Origin: Tyto alba
Lineage: Eukaryota > Chordata > Aves > Strigiformes > Tytonidae
DNA: 64,000 bases
NCBI RefSeq assembly: GCF_018691265.1
Contig: NW_024881301.1
Span: forward strand, 8,011,752 to 8,075,751
Reading direction: 5' to 3'
In this document: positions 37,895 through 51,429 of the stretch, in pieces
Layout of the letters: each line of letters begins with the position of its first letter
Numbering within the stretch: the stretch's first letter is position 1
The notes under the pieces: generated by a model
Seen by the model: only the letters and a program-made list of their open reading frames with translations
Databases searched by the model: none
What the model was told of the DNA's origin: nothing
Translations under genes and position numbers: made by a program

Positions 37895-40800
37895 CTCTCT
37901 CTACTCCCTCTACTTCCAAAATCAGAGAGACATACTGGTCAGTCTTATAAGTTGTGGTTGCCCCAGTCTAGATCAATTTTTGTGTTGTAACCTCTTGTCA
38001 AGCCCTTGGCCAAACTTTGGCGTGTTGCACTGCTGATGGTGGGGTGCAATCACTAATGCAGCATAGCAGTATTGGTAAGAGATGTTAGCCACCCTTAACT
38101 GGTGCAGCCCACCAGCAAAGGCTCTTCAAGGCTGCAGGTTAGTCCTTTTTTTGAAATTTCCCTCAACTTACTCAGTGACTGCCTCTGTAAGCTTTGGACA
38201 CAAGTATTGTTATATTGTGAGTAATATATGTACATAAGGTGTATTACCAAAGCCAGTATTTAGAGACCATGAGGAGTTTTAATTTCTCCACTCTTCCTCT
38301 TTATCTTCCAATTCCTCCTCTCTCTCTTCCATCTATTCACAACAAGGCAAAGTGCTCTGCTGCTATCATTCCTTACTGGGCTCTTATACTGTTAGCTGTC
38401 CTCCAGACTTGCTCACAAGCAGTGATGCAGCTGGCTGGGAGAGCTTTATGAATCTAATTCCTCCTAAGTCGTTTATGATTTCCCTCAAGCCTGTGGAAAT
38501 GCTTCCCAGGAGAGACAACTTCATGGCGTGCTGGGATGACTGTCTACTGAGGAAACCCTGTCATGGTTATTAATGATTCTTTATTTTAAAAAATCCACCA
38601 TAAGGGTGGAAAAAAGATCTACTGGAATAAGGCAGTCCCGCTTGTGTTGCTGACTCAAGAACATTTGGTATGTATAAACTTAAATTTGTGCATAATAAAG
38701 TCTTCATAACTGAATGCTGTGTGAACAATTATGTTTGGTATCCCTATAGGCCAATTTTTTCTTTGAGGTCCGATCCATCAGTTTTTTGTTTGACTGTGGC
38801 TTCTCTATATCAGCAAATAAGAAGATTTTATGTTATTTTGAAACTAAACCACACATCTTAAAAACAAGCAGGCTTCTTTTTGCAGGAAATAACATGACTC
38901 TCTTTTGGAGTAAGCACTCATGAATGTGAGTAAAGGGTTCATAAGGTTATGGATATTGTAAAAATGCTAAGGGAAAAACAGGGTAATACCTTCTCTTTTT
39001 AGTCCATCCTTTTGTAAGTCCAACTACTTAAGATTGTTTGAAAATTCCACCCTGGAGGATTCATAGCCTTGAGGCTCAAGACATAACTATCCAAAGTGTG
39101 ATCATGTTATCTCTACTTGTCCCTCCTTTTGTGTGTAACACCAATTTGTTTTATCTTGCATTAAACTACAGCAAGTGCTTTGGGCCAAGGCTGTGTCCTG
39201 TTATGCACTGTTCTGGAAGAATTTTTCGCTTTAGCAAAAGTACTACTGGGATTCATATCACTGCGATGAGTATTTTGGAAAGAGCCCAGTCACCAGGAAG
39301 GATGCCCTTCCCAGGACTGACATGTGGTTTGCACCTTTCTCCCGACCACCCGGTTGACTCAGTGTTGTAAATGATGTAATTCCCCACCATGGCTGCTAAG
39401 GCTGCTTTGTGTTCTCCTTGCTAACTGCTTGCAATACTGAAATGAACCCCACTGCACAGAGAGCAAATTCATGGTGGAGTGGGACACTGCCCTTGACATG
39501 CATGTGCAGGGAGAGCCCGGCCTGCCTACTGGCTGCGTGGCCTTGGCAGGAATACCCTGGTGTGGGCCAGCTCCTGATGAGAGTGGGGAAGGGAAAGATG
39601 GTGATGGGATCCCCTCCTCCTCCTCCGATGGCTAAACGCAAGGACATCCTCCTTGATGGGGCATTTGGTGGAGTAGATCTGGGGCTTCATCAAGGGCACA
39701 GTGTGAGCCTTCCTGCTGTGACTTGCCTCCTGCAGCATGGCCACTGCTCACATCTCCCTGCATCTGCCCCTGGGTGCTGGGAGCCAGAGGGTCTTTGGTG
39801 CTGGTGTGATTGACACCCAGCACAGTGCTGTTGGGGCAGAAACAGAGATAAGGGCGAAAGCTGGTCTGGTGGAGTTCCAGGTACTGCCCTGGGGCCACAG
39901 TGATCTCTGTGGTTTGGGTGCAGTCATCTGCATAAGTCATTCAGGCTCTTCTTTTCCAAACTATGAAAAAAATTTCTACCTCAACCCCGAGACTTGTTGT
40001 CACTTAGCTGTGGCTGCTCTGGCAACCATGTGGGGAGAGGAGTCCTGTGTTATGCACTGTGGTGAGGGTAGGGTAACTGGCTCAGCTGACATCTGACTCT
40101 CTAGGCTGGTGAGGATTGAGTCTGAAGGGAAAAAATTAGGCCAAACTTGCTGACCACTGCCTGATTTCAGCTGGTGTGTTAATCTGGCCTGAGGCTATTG
40201 CAGAGGGACAAAGAGTTGTAACTGGCTTCTTGTCCCCCTCCCTTTTCTTACAGATAACCATCCCCAACAGCACTCAGAGATTCAGAAATCATAAGCCAAA
40301 ATAAAGTGGTGTAAAAACATCCTGAAACTTAAACACAAGATTTAGCTTTTCTTTGCCATCTGGCATGTAAACAGCCTTGTAGTCAATGTTTTGTGGCTGC
40401 TCTTCATACTTGCAAGGGACAGAGTTATTTTTCAGTTTCTTCATAAAGCTGAGGTTCTCAGGTAGCCAAATCAAATGACTCCAATAGCTAGAGATTTAAG
40501 GAAAGAAGCAAATATTAGTGAAGCTTGTGATAAAATTGCAAGATCAGGAAGTTTCACAGACTCTCAGGACAGAGATTGACTTAAAAACCGAATAAATGAC
40601 AAAGGCCTACATTACCTAATGCATATGAAAAAGTACAATAAAATTGTGAGCCATTTCTGTTCTTTTGTTAGTGACAGAGTCCCATAGCAATTTCTGGGAC
40701 TGTAAAAACATCCTAATAAATTTCCAGTGTTTCCTCAAGTTGAATGAATCGCAGAAATGCTGCTAGCCTTGAATAGGTTTAGCATTCACATCAGCTGCTC

Positions 40801-42228
40801 AATAGAAAAGTCAGCTGAATCATGGTGCAGCTAGAAATGGGTTGTAAATCACAGTTACAGGCCATACGGTACGGAAGGCTATTTAACAACATCACCAACA
40901 ATAAGTTTCCTTCAAGATGGAAGCAAAGACTTCATCCACAATGGGAAATGAATGGGTAAACTGAAGGAAAGACCGCACCCTCTGACTAGACTCGTAGTTT
41001 GAGTGAGAGAAGTTTAGGAAAGCCGTGGTGGACAAGAAATAACCCTAAAGATCTGGCAGGTGTTTCTGTTGCCCCTTGTCAGCTTTCGAAGCAAAACTGC
41101 AGTGTGTAATGCCATGCACGGGAAGCACGACTGTCCAGTGATCAGCTCTCCTGTAGGACTGGCAATTCACCTTGACCACCTATCATCCAGTTCCTTCCTG
41201 GAAGAGGCTGAGCTTGAAAATACTGCCTTACTGCCTTAAATGCTTGAAAATACTTGCCGTAACTGTTGGACATAAGGCAGGGAGACTACAGCAAGAGAAA
41301 CAAACCAGCAGTAATTTATCCAACTGTAGTCCTTAAGATTGTATTGGTATCACTGGGATGCCCAGCAGGTCTAATTTGGATTGTAGTATTTGAGACCAAC
41401 CTTGGAAGCTACTCGGGACAGTTGTCCTTTTGTATAGATGCTAAGATGAAGATAAATGCTTTTTGGCAAGAACGTCATGTCTTCGCAGTGTTTACTTTCA
41501 GATGTTGTAATGACACAGGGTGGACCTTGGGAGAAGTGGTAGGTTGAGCCTTTTGCTGTTTCAGCTAAAACGGGACAATTGTGGGACATGAGATTCCTGA
41601 GGGTGATGGGAATTGGTGGAGGAAGTCCTTCACCGGGTAAGAGGCAGCCCTTTCCTCCGAGGCCAAAGCGGGAGCACAAGCTACCAGGCAGGAAGCAACA
41701 CCAGTGATCGCCTGCTTTCCTGAGAGACCTGTCAGGTCCAGGTCAAGGCAGGGGGACCTGGAGGAGGAAACACGGATGGGTTGCTACGGGGGGTCCAGCA
41801 GGAAAACGCGGGAGGAGGGGAACACAGGTAGGCATCCCAGCTCGTACGGAGGCGGGTCCCAGAGGATGGGTGCACAAGAAGGGAGCAGAGGGCTTGGCGT
41901 GGCCAAGGCTTTCTGGCGAGAGCAGTGTGAGCAGCAGCAGGAACTCCTGCCTGACAGAGGGGGAAGGCTGCAAGAGCAGCAGCGAGCAGGGAGCCTGCTA
42001 AAAATGTGCTAATCCGGAAGGGCTTTTGAAGAACCAGGGGAAAAAAAAAGTGTCCCAGGTATTTTGTGAGGTGAGCGTGTGTGTCGATGCAGCTTGCCCT
42101 CTTCATTTGCCCATCTCCCGTGCACTCCCCACTAGGTGCCAGTATAGGAGCACATCACTGCACGTACGCACCGAGGAGGGACAAAACAGGCAGCAGAGTT
42201 AAGACTTTTCAAATATATACTTATATAT

Positions 42229-42246
42229 GTGTGTGTGTGTGTGTGT
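42229..42246 (+). repeat. (TG)9 microsatellite
   Basis: Nine TG dinucleotides follow a short TATATA stretch. This is a simple repeat, likely to vary in length between individuals. Confidence 0.95.
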
Positions 42247-45200
42247 AGTGCTCTCAGTTTACGCTTAATTATGAATATACAATACGCATGGGGTCACCAG
42301 TAGTGTCTAAAGGCATACCCATGGGCAATATTGCTATTAAATTGTTAGATGCAGCAGGACACGGGGCACGAGGCTGCTGTAGCCTTCGGGTGGTCCCCAC
42401 TGCCTCTGGGCACTGTGAACCCCGAGTGGCTTGTCACAGATAGAGCCTGCCCACTCCTGTCCTGCTGGAAAGCAACCACATCACCAGCTGGTAGTTGCGG
42501 CTGGGAGAATATTTAATTGTCAAATTGTGAGTGTTATCAGAAAACGACAAACAGGTTTGGGATCTTTATTTTTAAATCCACCTGCTAACAGGCATAGGTA
42601 ATCTACAGAGTATAAACAATTATATAAATTGGTTCTGTACTTTACTGGGTGTGCATTTGCAGTGTAAAGAAGGGTGACGCTTGAGCTGGGGGATGCCTGG
42701 TGGTACCTGACTGAGCCTCAGAACTGAGCCTCAGGGTCACAAAACATGCACGTTTCAAGTACTTTGCAAGTCTTTGTAAAAGTAAACTGTTGCTGTGTAT
42801 CCTGCACATCACCTCTGTATGTACTCTGCACTGCAGATTTAGATATAAAATTATGTGAATCAACAGTGAATAAAGCAATTAGCGGGACAATGCTCTGTTA
42901 CAGACCACCATGGGAACAGTTTGACAAAGCTCTGATGCCTGTCAAATCTTAAATCTTTCTTAAAAGAGGTTAAGTCTCTTGCCTTGGTTTCTCTATTACC
43001 TGTGCCAAAATAAATAGAATGTCCTCTACTGAAGAAAACAAATACTTGAAAATAACGAAAAATCAATAGTACCCTTGTTATTGGGTAGCAGGTATACAGA
43101 TCTAATCTGACAGACTGTATTGAAAGTGTAAACTGAATGCTCTCACACATGTATTAGTAATGTCAAGATGAAATGTTAGCTTAAATCTTATCAATTTGGT
43201 TTATAGGACAGGGAGGAATTACTGAAGTATATTTTACCTGCAACACCACCCTCCCTCCCCCCCATTTTGGAAAGGGTGGCTCTCAGTACAGTGTGTATTT
43301 GTGTGTGTTTAAAAACGATTGGATTTCAGGTACCCTTCTTCATTACCATGAAGGTTTTAGTGTTGCCTCAACCTGTCAGCCTCTCTAGTCAGGAAGAAAT
43401 ACTAACAGCAAACCTATCAGCATGGAGAAATTTAAAGGAGTCTTTCATTCTTGGCCTGGCATCATTATTCCCATCGGTAGAGGACAAAGAAGTATACAGC
43501 TAAGGAACAATTTCGCATAAAAAAAAATCCCTTTGTCCAAAAGTCCTGCGATGTGTCATGCTGTTATGGAGCACATACAGGAACTGCCTCTGCCCTTTTG
43601 TACGGAGCTGGCCTTTAGGCTCCATGCAGTCTGCAGCCACTGGCCCTGCTCATCTGAGGGAACGATGAATTTAAAGAGATTCCCAGCTTTTGTTTTCCAA
43701 ACATGTATTTCTAGCCCTTTTCCACAGCAAATGGAAATATTGTAAGGAAGGTAATTTCTTTTCTTTTGCTAGAATTAAAAAAAAAAAAAAAAAAAGAAAG
43801 AGCAAAATACAGTCTTCCATGGCTGCAACATGGACAAGAAAGGACACAGTGATAGTAGAATGGAGAGAAGTCTTGCCTCGATAGGTCTGATCTGCCCTCA
43901 AGCAGTCCAGGAGGCTTCCAGCAGCGGTCAGGACAAGATGTTTTAGGGGAAAGTACAAGATGAACACATTTTTACTTTTTTACTACACCACTGTTTAAAC
44001 TGAGGAAATGGTTTGCAGGACTGCAAATATTAGAGGAGGAATCTGTCCTATTATTTTGGAGCTGCATGCTCTCTGAAGTGTGTAAGTCATCAGAACAGAA
44101 CGAATCCAGTGATGAGTATTTTCAGCAATGAAAAAAAAATGAGTCACCAGGAGATTTGATTTGGGAGGAGTCACAAGAAGGGACAGGATCTTATTTTTGA
44201 GAGTGTTGGCTGTGTCCTGCACTCTGTTCTGGCAGCTGGTCATGGCAGAGGCTGGGTTGTCACCTGGGAAGAGGTTGTGCAATATGGTGTGCCAGTGGAG
44301 ACAAAGCTGGAGAGATTTTAATGTGTCATCTCCATTTCCAAGATGCTCCTCTGGGGTGTCCAAAATGACCTAGTGGAGCAGACATTTTTGCTGTGGCACA
44401 CAGAGCTGATGAGGGTCTGGGTGCAGCTCAGGGTGGTGTTGATGTGGGGGCAGAGCTCTCCCAGCATCTCTCTGCTGGGTCGGGAACAAGTAAATGGCTG
44501 TGCCATCCCTCGGCATAGCACAGGACAGCTCTTCTCCTGTGCCTTTTGGGGAAGGGTTGCTCAGGCCCGTTGATGCTCTGGTCATCCCACTGGCAAAATT
44601 TCAGAGAGCCCTGGCTTAGCTGGGAAGGTGCAGATGATAGATATGCACATTGCTTAACTTCAGACGGTTCATTTGAGTGGCTAATTTAAGAGGACTGTTG
44701 TCCCTGATTAAAGAGGGTTTTTCTTCTAAGGTTCCCTATCTCATCACATTGGGGATTTAAGTTATATGGACGGTCCCTCTCTTGAGTACTCAGAGAGTGT
44801 AAGGAGTGTTACCATCACAGTTATCTCTTTCCAGATCTCCACCAAAGTGGGGGCTCACAGGGCATACCTCCCACTTTATAAACAGGAATATTTCTGAATG
44901 TTCTGTAACCAAACTTACCTGATTTGGAGCCCTTTATCTTTGTATCAGTGAACCTTAGCAAACTACTATTCTTACTTGTAGCAATTATTTCCCAATGGAG
45001 TATTGTTTTGAGTGCCAGGGAGTCATCCTGTTTTCAAAGGTGATGACTAAGTTATTGGAGGCTATTGGAATCTCCAGCCTCACTTAGTGGAAACAAAATG
45101 TGCCACGGGTGCAGCTTAGCACAAGATACCTATAACTAGCTGTTTATGCATGGAAGCACCTAAGTGAGATGTGAATACTAACATTACCATATCCGTTGCT

Positions 45201-45834
45201 TTTTATAACGGACAGCACTGCCTTTGTCACTTTTTCCATCTCCTTTGGTGCTTCTTGCCCTCCTTTGGAATGCACTCTGTGGCTGACTCGATTCTGTGCT
45301 CCTGTGGTGGGCCAGGCACAGGGTCTCCCTCTAATCCACTCTTGGGAAATGGCATTACCATTTGTATCTTTGTGAACACCCTACCCTGGAATTTTCATAG
45401 AATAGAAAATGGGCTAAATCAATTAAAGCAACATAAACTGCAATTGGTTTTGCATGAATCTATCTGCAAGATAAGAATTATCTTCACTCCTCCCCGTGAA
45501 CAATAACTGACAACATTACACCCCTTCTCAAATGCTTTTTGATAGGTTAATGGGCCCATTTTGAGAGCATATAATTGCAGCAGTTTTGGTTCAAGAGCTG
45601 ATTTGATGGATTATGTCCCTCTTGATGCTTGGGGTTGGGATACAATACAGAGAGACTGCCTGGACCCTCTGGTGCCAGAGGGCTTAACACGGTATTGACA
45701 GGGCTGTGCATATTAAATCCAGATCAACCTTCTGAATGAATGCAGGCACATCTGAACTTACAAGGCTGGAAATCTCCTTCCACAGTCTTAAAGGAGTTAT
45801 TTTTAGTAAAGGTTGTTGAAAAAAGAAAGAAAAA

Positions 45835-45869
45835 AGCTCATATCCCTGCTTACTGCTGAGATATGAGCT
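45835..45869. repeat. Perfect 10-bp inverted repeat (hairpin)
   Basis: AGCTCATATC and GATATGAGCT are exact reverse complements separated by a 15-base loop. This is a candidate small stem-loop or dyad protein site, and nothing next to it suggests a function. Confidence 0.8.
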
Positions 45870-46135
45870 GAAGGAAACTCTCCTGTCAGATCTGTTTCAT
45901 ATATGTTACAAGAACAGCAAAACAGAAAAGTTCAGCAGGGCATTATTTTATTTTCTTTTTTCTAAAAAAAATTTCTTTTAAATTTATGGGATCTGACAAA
46001 CCAGTCTGGAGGGTGCCACGTCCAAAGGAGTCTAGAGTTATCCCTCTACATCGGGTGATAGTTGCTGATTAGTTTGGCAAAAACGGTTTCCTGATGCTCT
46101 GCAAATGAAAAGTAACAAACTCTGGGGCTGTCTTG

Positions 46136-46162
46136 AAAAAAAAAAAAAAAAAAAAAAAAAAA
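46136..46162 (+). repeat. A27 homopolymer
   Basis: This is a pure run of 27 A residues. The sequences on both sides do not look like a retrocopy, so I treat it as low-complexity DNA. Minus-strand frames across it contain an artefactual poly-Phe run. Confidence 0.95.
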
Positions 46163-49100
46163 GCAGTGTTTCTTGCTTTAGAGGTCCACGCTGAGCAGCG
46201 CCGCTCTCCCAGGCTCAGCCTGGGTAACTCTGCTGGGTAACGCTGAGCTTGCTGACTCTTTGCTTTGGAATGAGCCAGGCTCTTCCCAGAGCCAGGTACG
46301 AAGCAACAGAAGGTGGGGTATGCAGTGCTTTCTCCTTGCCAGCTGCCAATTTCCAAAGAATTTTTTTTTTTTCTTTCCATTAGCTGTAAACTGTGATTTT
46401 AAAATGCACTGTAAAGCTAAAAGCAATTGAAAGCACATAAATGAGAGAGTACCTAAAACAGTCTTTCATCTTGCAAGCCTGCAAGGCACTGAGCACGTTT
46501 GTCATTTAGAGACCTCACATCACATCCTACTGCTCCTGGTACAAAGCTCCCCAAATCTGTCAGCAAATTTTTCATTCCTGCCTGACCCCTTCCTATGTGG
46601 CCCTTCATGAACACACCAGAGTGCTTGATGCAAGTCCAGTTTATGTTGAGGGAAATGTTTTGAAAGTTTTCCGATAGGTGTTGAGTGATATTTTCGCATT
46701 TCATGAATTCACCGGATAATTTAGTTTGCTTGTCGTTTTGTAGTGAAGAGATTCCCACTGGAACCAAGTTCATTTTCTAATGACACCCTTCCTCATTGGA
46801 AAAAAGTCTTGATTCAGATAGCCTGAAGTATTTTGCAGACATGCTCATTTCAGTAACTTTTTTTTTGTCAAGAGTACAGCTCACATCTTCCTTAGGGCCC
46901 TTTCCCAGGAGTTAACAGAAACAAGTTAAAGACCTGAAGAAATCTGGTCCAGTTAAGGTTTTTGGAATAGAGTCCTCTCTCACATCCCAGTCCAGTTCCC
47001 TTGACTCTTGGCGTTTATGGGGTAGGTGACTTGGCACATCTTTAAGCCCCTTCTTGTGATTCATGCCAGAAGCCCAAATTTCAGAATTATTCGTAAAACT
47101 AAACCAGTGTTTTTCAGTATGCCTAATGTATATCATTAATAAGTATTGGGATGGAAAATGTGCTGGGGCCTGGCAGTGTGTTAGTCCAAACCATGATGAT
47201 ATTCATGATTCATGATCTTTTTGCATCAAATGCACAGAAGTGTTTTAGGAGAAAATAAAGGTCAACTTCAGGAAGGGAAAAACACTGAGATCAGGTATTT
47301 CTGGGTTTCAAAAACAAAATTATCAACTATTACCCTGAATATTTCTTTTCAGCAGCTCTGAATCAGTTTTCCAGTTGAAACATATAAATAGTGCCAGGCA
47401 ATCCCCCTAGCCCCCAGTTTCCTTTAATGTGTGTTGTTTGAATCCCTGTTCATCTAGTAGGACTTTCCAGCTTACAAAATCCTGGAGAGTACATACCAGA
47501 GACAGCTATGACACTTACTCTCCAGTATTTCTGTGAGTAGTCAAAAATAGGAAATTCTGAAAATATTTATGAAAAGTTTTATTCTGTGCAGTCCTTTTCC
47601 ATCCAGATCTGATGTTAACACAGGTGTTTCACTTCTCTGTAACCTGTTCTGCTGCTGCTTTTGATCTCCAAAGTCACACTTTAAGAAGTTAATCATACCG
47701 CAGATGCCAGCTGTGTGATCTAGGATAGTGCAAAGGTATGTTTGACTATTTGCACTGACATTAAGGGATGCAAGTCCTCTTTGAAGGACATGGGAAATGG
47801 TCTTCTGCAATGAAGAGTCCTTGATTTTGCTCAGATGCAAGAAGATAGTCTTGCCTGATGTTTGGTTTGAAGAAATAATACAGTCCTTTTTGCCGATAGC
47901 CAGTAATAGACAATAATGGCTCTTACTGTGACTTAATGGTTCACATCTGCAAGATACATATGCTTGAGTTTGATGTATTAAAAGAACACTCTCCTCATTC
48001 CTGGATGTCAGCATGTCCCTGAATGACTCCTCACCTTGTGGATGGGACATGTGAGGCCATTCTCATGGGTGAAGTACTGTATGTATGCAACTAATTAAAA
48101 ACTTTTTGGGTAAAGGCTGCCTTGCTTTCCATGTTAAGGAGGGAGCAGTTAAGAGAATCTGTTAGTAACTTACTTCTCTGCTCTCTATGCCATCCCCCCT
48201 GCTCCAGGATCTTGCAGTACCTCTACTGTGTGCTATTTTATTTTGATTGAAAACTAAGGTTGCCACCCAAAAGCATGGCTGATGGTGCACTACCGTTCTT
48301 TAGCAGAGATATGAAGTTTGCTGACAGATGTTTTCTAACTTGAGAGATCTCTAATGACTGAGACCTTACAGACTCTCCCAGCAGCCTGCTCATTGTCACT
48401 ATCCTACCTCATGTCTGGTTTGAATCTTCTTGGTGACAATTTAAGCCCATTACTTGTATATAATAAAGTAATGCAATATTCCCTTCCTATTTGCAGCTTT
48501 TATTTTATGTATGTATTTGAAGATTGTTGCCCTTTTTTCTGTCCTCCCCAATCTTCTGTTTTCCCCTCAGTTCCTATGGCTTTCTTTCGCTGATCCATGT
48601 TTTCAGGATCCCTGACCATTGTTGTTCCTGCACTCTCTGGAGTTGTTCCACATTTTTCTTTAAGTACCTAAACCTAAACCCCAACACACTACTCCTGGCA
48701 AGCACTTTCTATGTCTTTTAGGCTACAAATCTCTTATATATTACAGAGTGGTACTTGGAATTTGTTGTGATAGTCCTGCCCCTTAGTCTCCCAAGTTTGT
48801 TAGGTATCCAGGGTAATATTTTTAAACATGTAACATTCATTTCCTAGCATGGGTTTTACTAAATACCTAGCATCCCTTTTCCGTTCTGGTAACCATAAGC
48901 TGACAGGGCATGCTTGCTAGCTCTTTGATTCTGTATGTAAAGAAAGCAGGGGTGATAAAGGGCCATTGCTCTGGAGATTTTAGTATTTGTTGAGTTAAAC
49001 ATTGCTGAGCAGTCTAGCATCCCCACCCTTGTCATGAATGAATCTGGAAGGAATGAGTTTGAAGTCTTGCTCTGATTGACTATAAACCTTTATTATACGT

Positions 49101-50704
49101 GGGATGTTCCTTGTGGAGAGGGGGAGGCAGCTGCCTCCCAGACGAAATAAGCAGAATTCATCAGCTTACTGCCCCAGTGAGCAGGGCGTGATGGGAGTAA
49201 TTCAGGGTGCCAGGCACCTGCTGGAGCAGGCCGGCTGGCTGGCAACCATAAACCCATAGTCAACCTTGGTGACTGCCCTCAGTGCAGACTGTAAATAACA
49301 AAGGCATTTTTTTTTTTTTTTTCTATGGGGGTGAGAACAGTGGTGAGAGTAAACAGAAAGAATTAAAACCACCATCTTGCTGCAAACAGGTGGTGGCATG
49401 CCCTCGGCTGTTGCCAATGCTGGTCTGTTTCTGAGCTTTTCGTAACAATTTGTAGTAAAGAAAAGCTGTCTTATGTTTTCTCCCCTTACCTTGTCCTCAC
49501 TGCAAGAAGCAATGGGTATACGAAGAAATCTTTAGAGAAAAAAAAAAAGAAGCAGAAAACTGCAGAGAATGAGAATAACCATTTAAATGTTGTTGACTGC
49601 ATAAGACCACCTCTTGCTCCCCCCTCCTTTCCATTTTTAGCTCCCTTTCACAGCTATATCGAGGCATACAACCACGAATGTCTTCGCAACTTTATTGAAA
49701 TTTTACTTTACCTTTAACTTTCTTTTTATGACAAGTTCCTGTAACTGTTGTTTTGTTCCCAGTTCAACCCATTAACCGAATCCATAGTGTCTTTTTTTCA
49801 GCTGTAAGGGGTGTGTACTTGAGCTATGGGCAAATAATCCTTCAGTCAGGTTGTTACTGACTACAAAGGATATCATAAAATGCTCACCAAAGAAGTCACT
49901 CATGCAACGTCATCATCACAGTTGGAAATTCCTGGTCCTTACAGAAATTACCGGAGTTCCACAGCTGTAAGAGAGAGGGCAAGAAGGGCTGTGACTTAGT
50001 GCCTTGTCTTGTGAGAGATTTGGTCACCCTGTCATACTGGGCTGAATCCCCTCATCTTTTTTGAACTTGGGATGTAGGTTGAGTGGTCCTTTTTGGTCCT
50101 TGCATGGACTGTGATTAGAAATCCTGGTTGCTGTAGATGCAAGCTAAGGAGTCAAGGTCACTGACTCTGGAAGTGCTGGACTACAGAAACCCAGGGGCTG
50201 CAGGCTTGGACTCCTTCGGCACTATGGACGAGCACTGAAGGTTTCAAACTGTTTATGTGCTTTATTTTCCAGAGCTGATGTACAGGAACATTTCCAACAC
50301 TGAGTTTAGTTTAAATGTATTGGATGGACAAAACAGGAGAGCCTTTACCTCTGAGGCTGTTAATTTTATATTTTTATATACAGTAGTTTTTTTCTCATTG
50401 GACAGTCACAGAACTGTCAATCGTCACATACAACTGTCCAGGTTCCAACAGGAATATCTGACAGCTAAATGACATGTGAGATCATGAAGACAGGGCCTGA
50501 GGTCAGGAAATTAAGCCTTCAATTAACTGGAGCTGCTTTCCTCTGATTAGATTTTGAGGAGCTGATTGTATCCTTCCACTTACTTGCCTGGGTGTGACCA
50601 GTCCTGCATTGCAAATTCAGCTCTTCTGCTTAAATGTCTCTTCTCCTATAGTGTTTGGAATTTGTACTGTAGAATGCAGTAAAAAACATGATTCATGTTA
50701 CAAA

Positions 50705-50732
50705 TAAAAAAAAAAAGAAAGAAAGAAAGAAA
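50705..50732 (+). repeat. A-rich and (GAAA)n simple repeat
   Basis: A run of A residues passes into several GAAA tetramers. This is a simple repeat. Confidence 0.9.
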
Positions 50733-51408
50733 CAACAAGGAAATGTATATGAAATGTGACTGTTCATAACAGTAGAATTCACATTTACAAGTACTTTTAC
50801 AGAGAATTGTTTATCCTCCCATAAAAGAGTGGTGCTAGATGGGTGTACAATGAATTCTTAATTATCCATGAGCCATCTAATCAGGTCGTGGATTAACTGT
50901 GCCACCGAGGCCCTGACACTTTGCTGGCACTGTGCAGGGGGGTCCATCTGTACTCATACTCTCAAGCACAGTGTTCCAGGATTGAGTCCAAAGCTTTAGC
51001 GAACTCTGTGTGGCAACACCTAAGTATGCCCCAGCTCCAGCAAAATTTATCCTTGTGGTTGCAGTGTTGCAAACATACCTTAGGTTGCACATTAGCTAAT
51101 ACACCCTCTTGGAGCAGAGTGAAGAAATACTTAAGAGATTGTGCAAACATCAGGTTGTATCTGGCAAAGCCAGGGCTTAATTAGAACTAATAATCCTGGC
51201 TAAACTTAAAGGGTCTATCTGGGGTCAATCACAAAGCTGACCATTCTTCACTTTCAGTATATGCAACGTGGTAAAAATATACAGACTGTGTCTAAGCTGT
51301 GGTCTTGGGAGCAACTCTGCGTTTCCAGCTCTGGATGCCTCCCAGAGTTTGTCCCAAGCACCTACTGAGTTGAAACCCTTTCTCCCTCTTTTCTCTTCCT
51401 CTGTACAG

Positions 51409-51429
51409 GAGAATGGCCCTGCTCTCCAG
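51409..51429 (+). other. Candidate 21-nt microexon
   Basis: A run of 27 uninterrupted pyrimidines (51376-51402) leads to a 3' splice site ending TGTACAG. Then come 21 nt, GAGAATGGCCCTGCTCTCCAG, and a good 5' splice site, CAG|GTGAGA. The length is a multiple of three, and the phase-0 reading is ENGPALQ; the other two frames are also open. Vertebrate neural microexons are typically 3-27 nt, frame-preserving and preceded by long pyrimidine tracts, which this resembles. No neighbouring exon is identified, so the host transcript is unknown and the cassette may be fortuitous. Confidence 0.3.

Larger units (their letters stand above)
34964..42228. other. No recognised gene; some low-complexity tracts
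   Basis: No gene is recognised. The stretch holds a CTCF-like motif at 35605-35620, T14 at 36899-36912, A17 at 37221-37237 and a TA-rich microsatellite at 37342-37377. It also holds an 18-bp palindrome at 37877-37894 and GC-richer patches at 39.43-39.95 and 41.70-42.00 kb whose open frames (up to 134 codons) I cannot assign. Confidence 0.65.
42250..50700. other. No recognised gene
   Basis: No gene is recognised. Contents include A19 (43777-43795), A27 (46136-46162), T16 (49307-49322) and a 10-bp perfect hairpin at 45835-45869. There are coding-like but frame-broken minus-strand stretches at 43995-44585. The longest open frame of the window, 169 codons on the minus strand at 47541-48050, begins MSHPQGEESF; I do not recognise it, and its length is within reach of chance for this amount of AT-rich sequence. 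Confidence 0.6.

Noticed and set aside
42130..42150. CCACTAGGTGCCAG, CTCF-like
   Set aside because: The GGC core is changed to GCC, a position that CTCF tolerates poorly.
45665..45690. GTGCCAGAGGGC, CTCF-like
   Set aside because: The important CCA before CAGAGGGC is replaced by GTG, so it falls short of the consensus.
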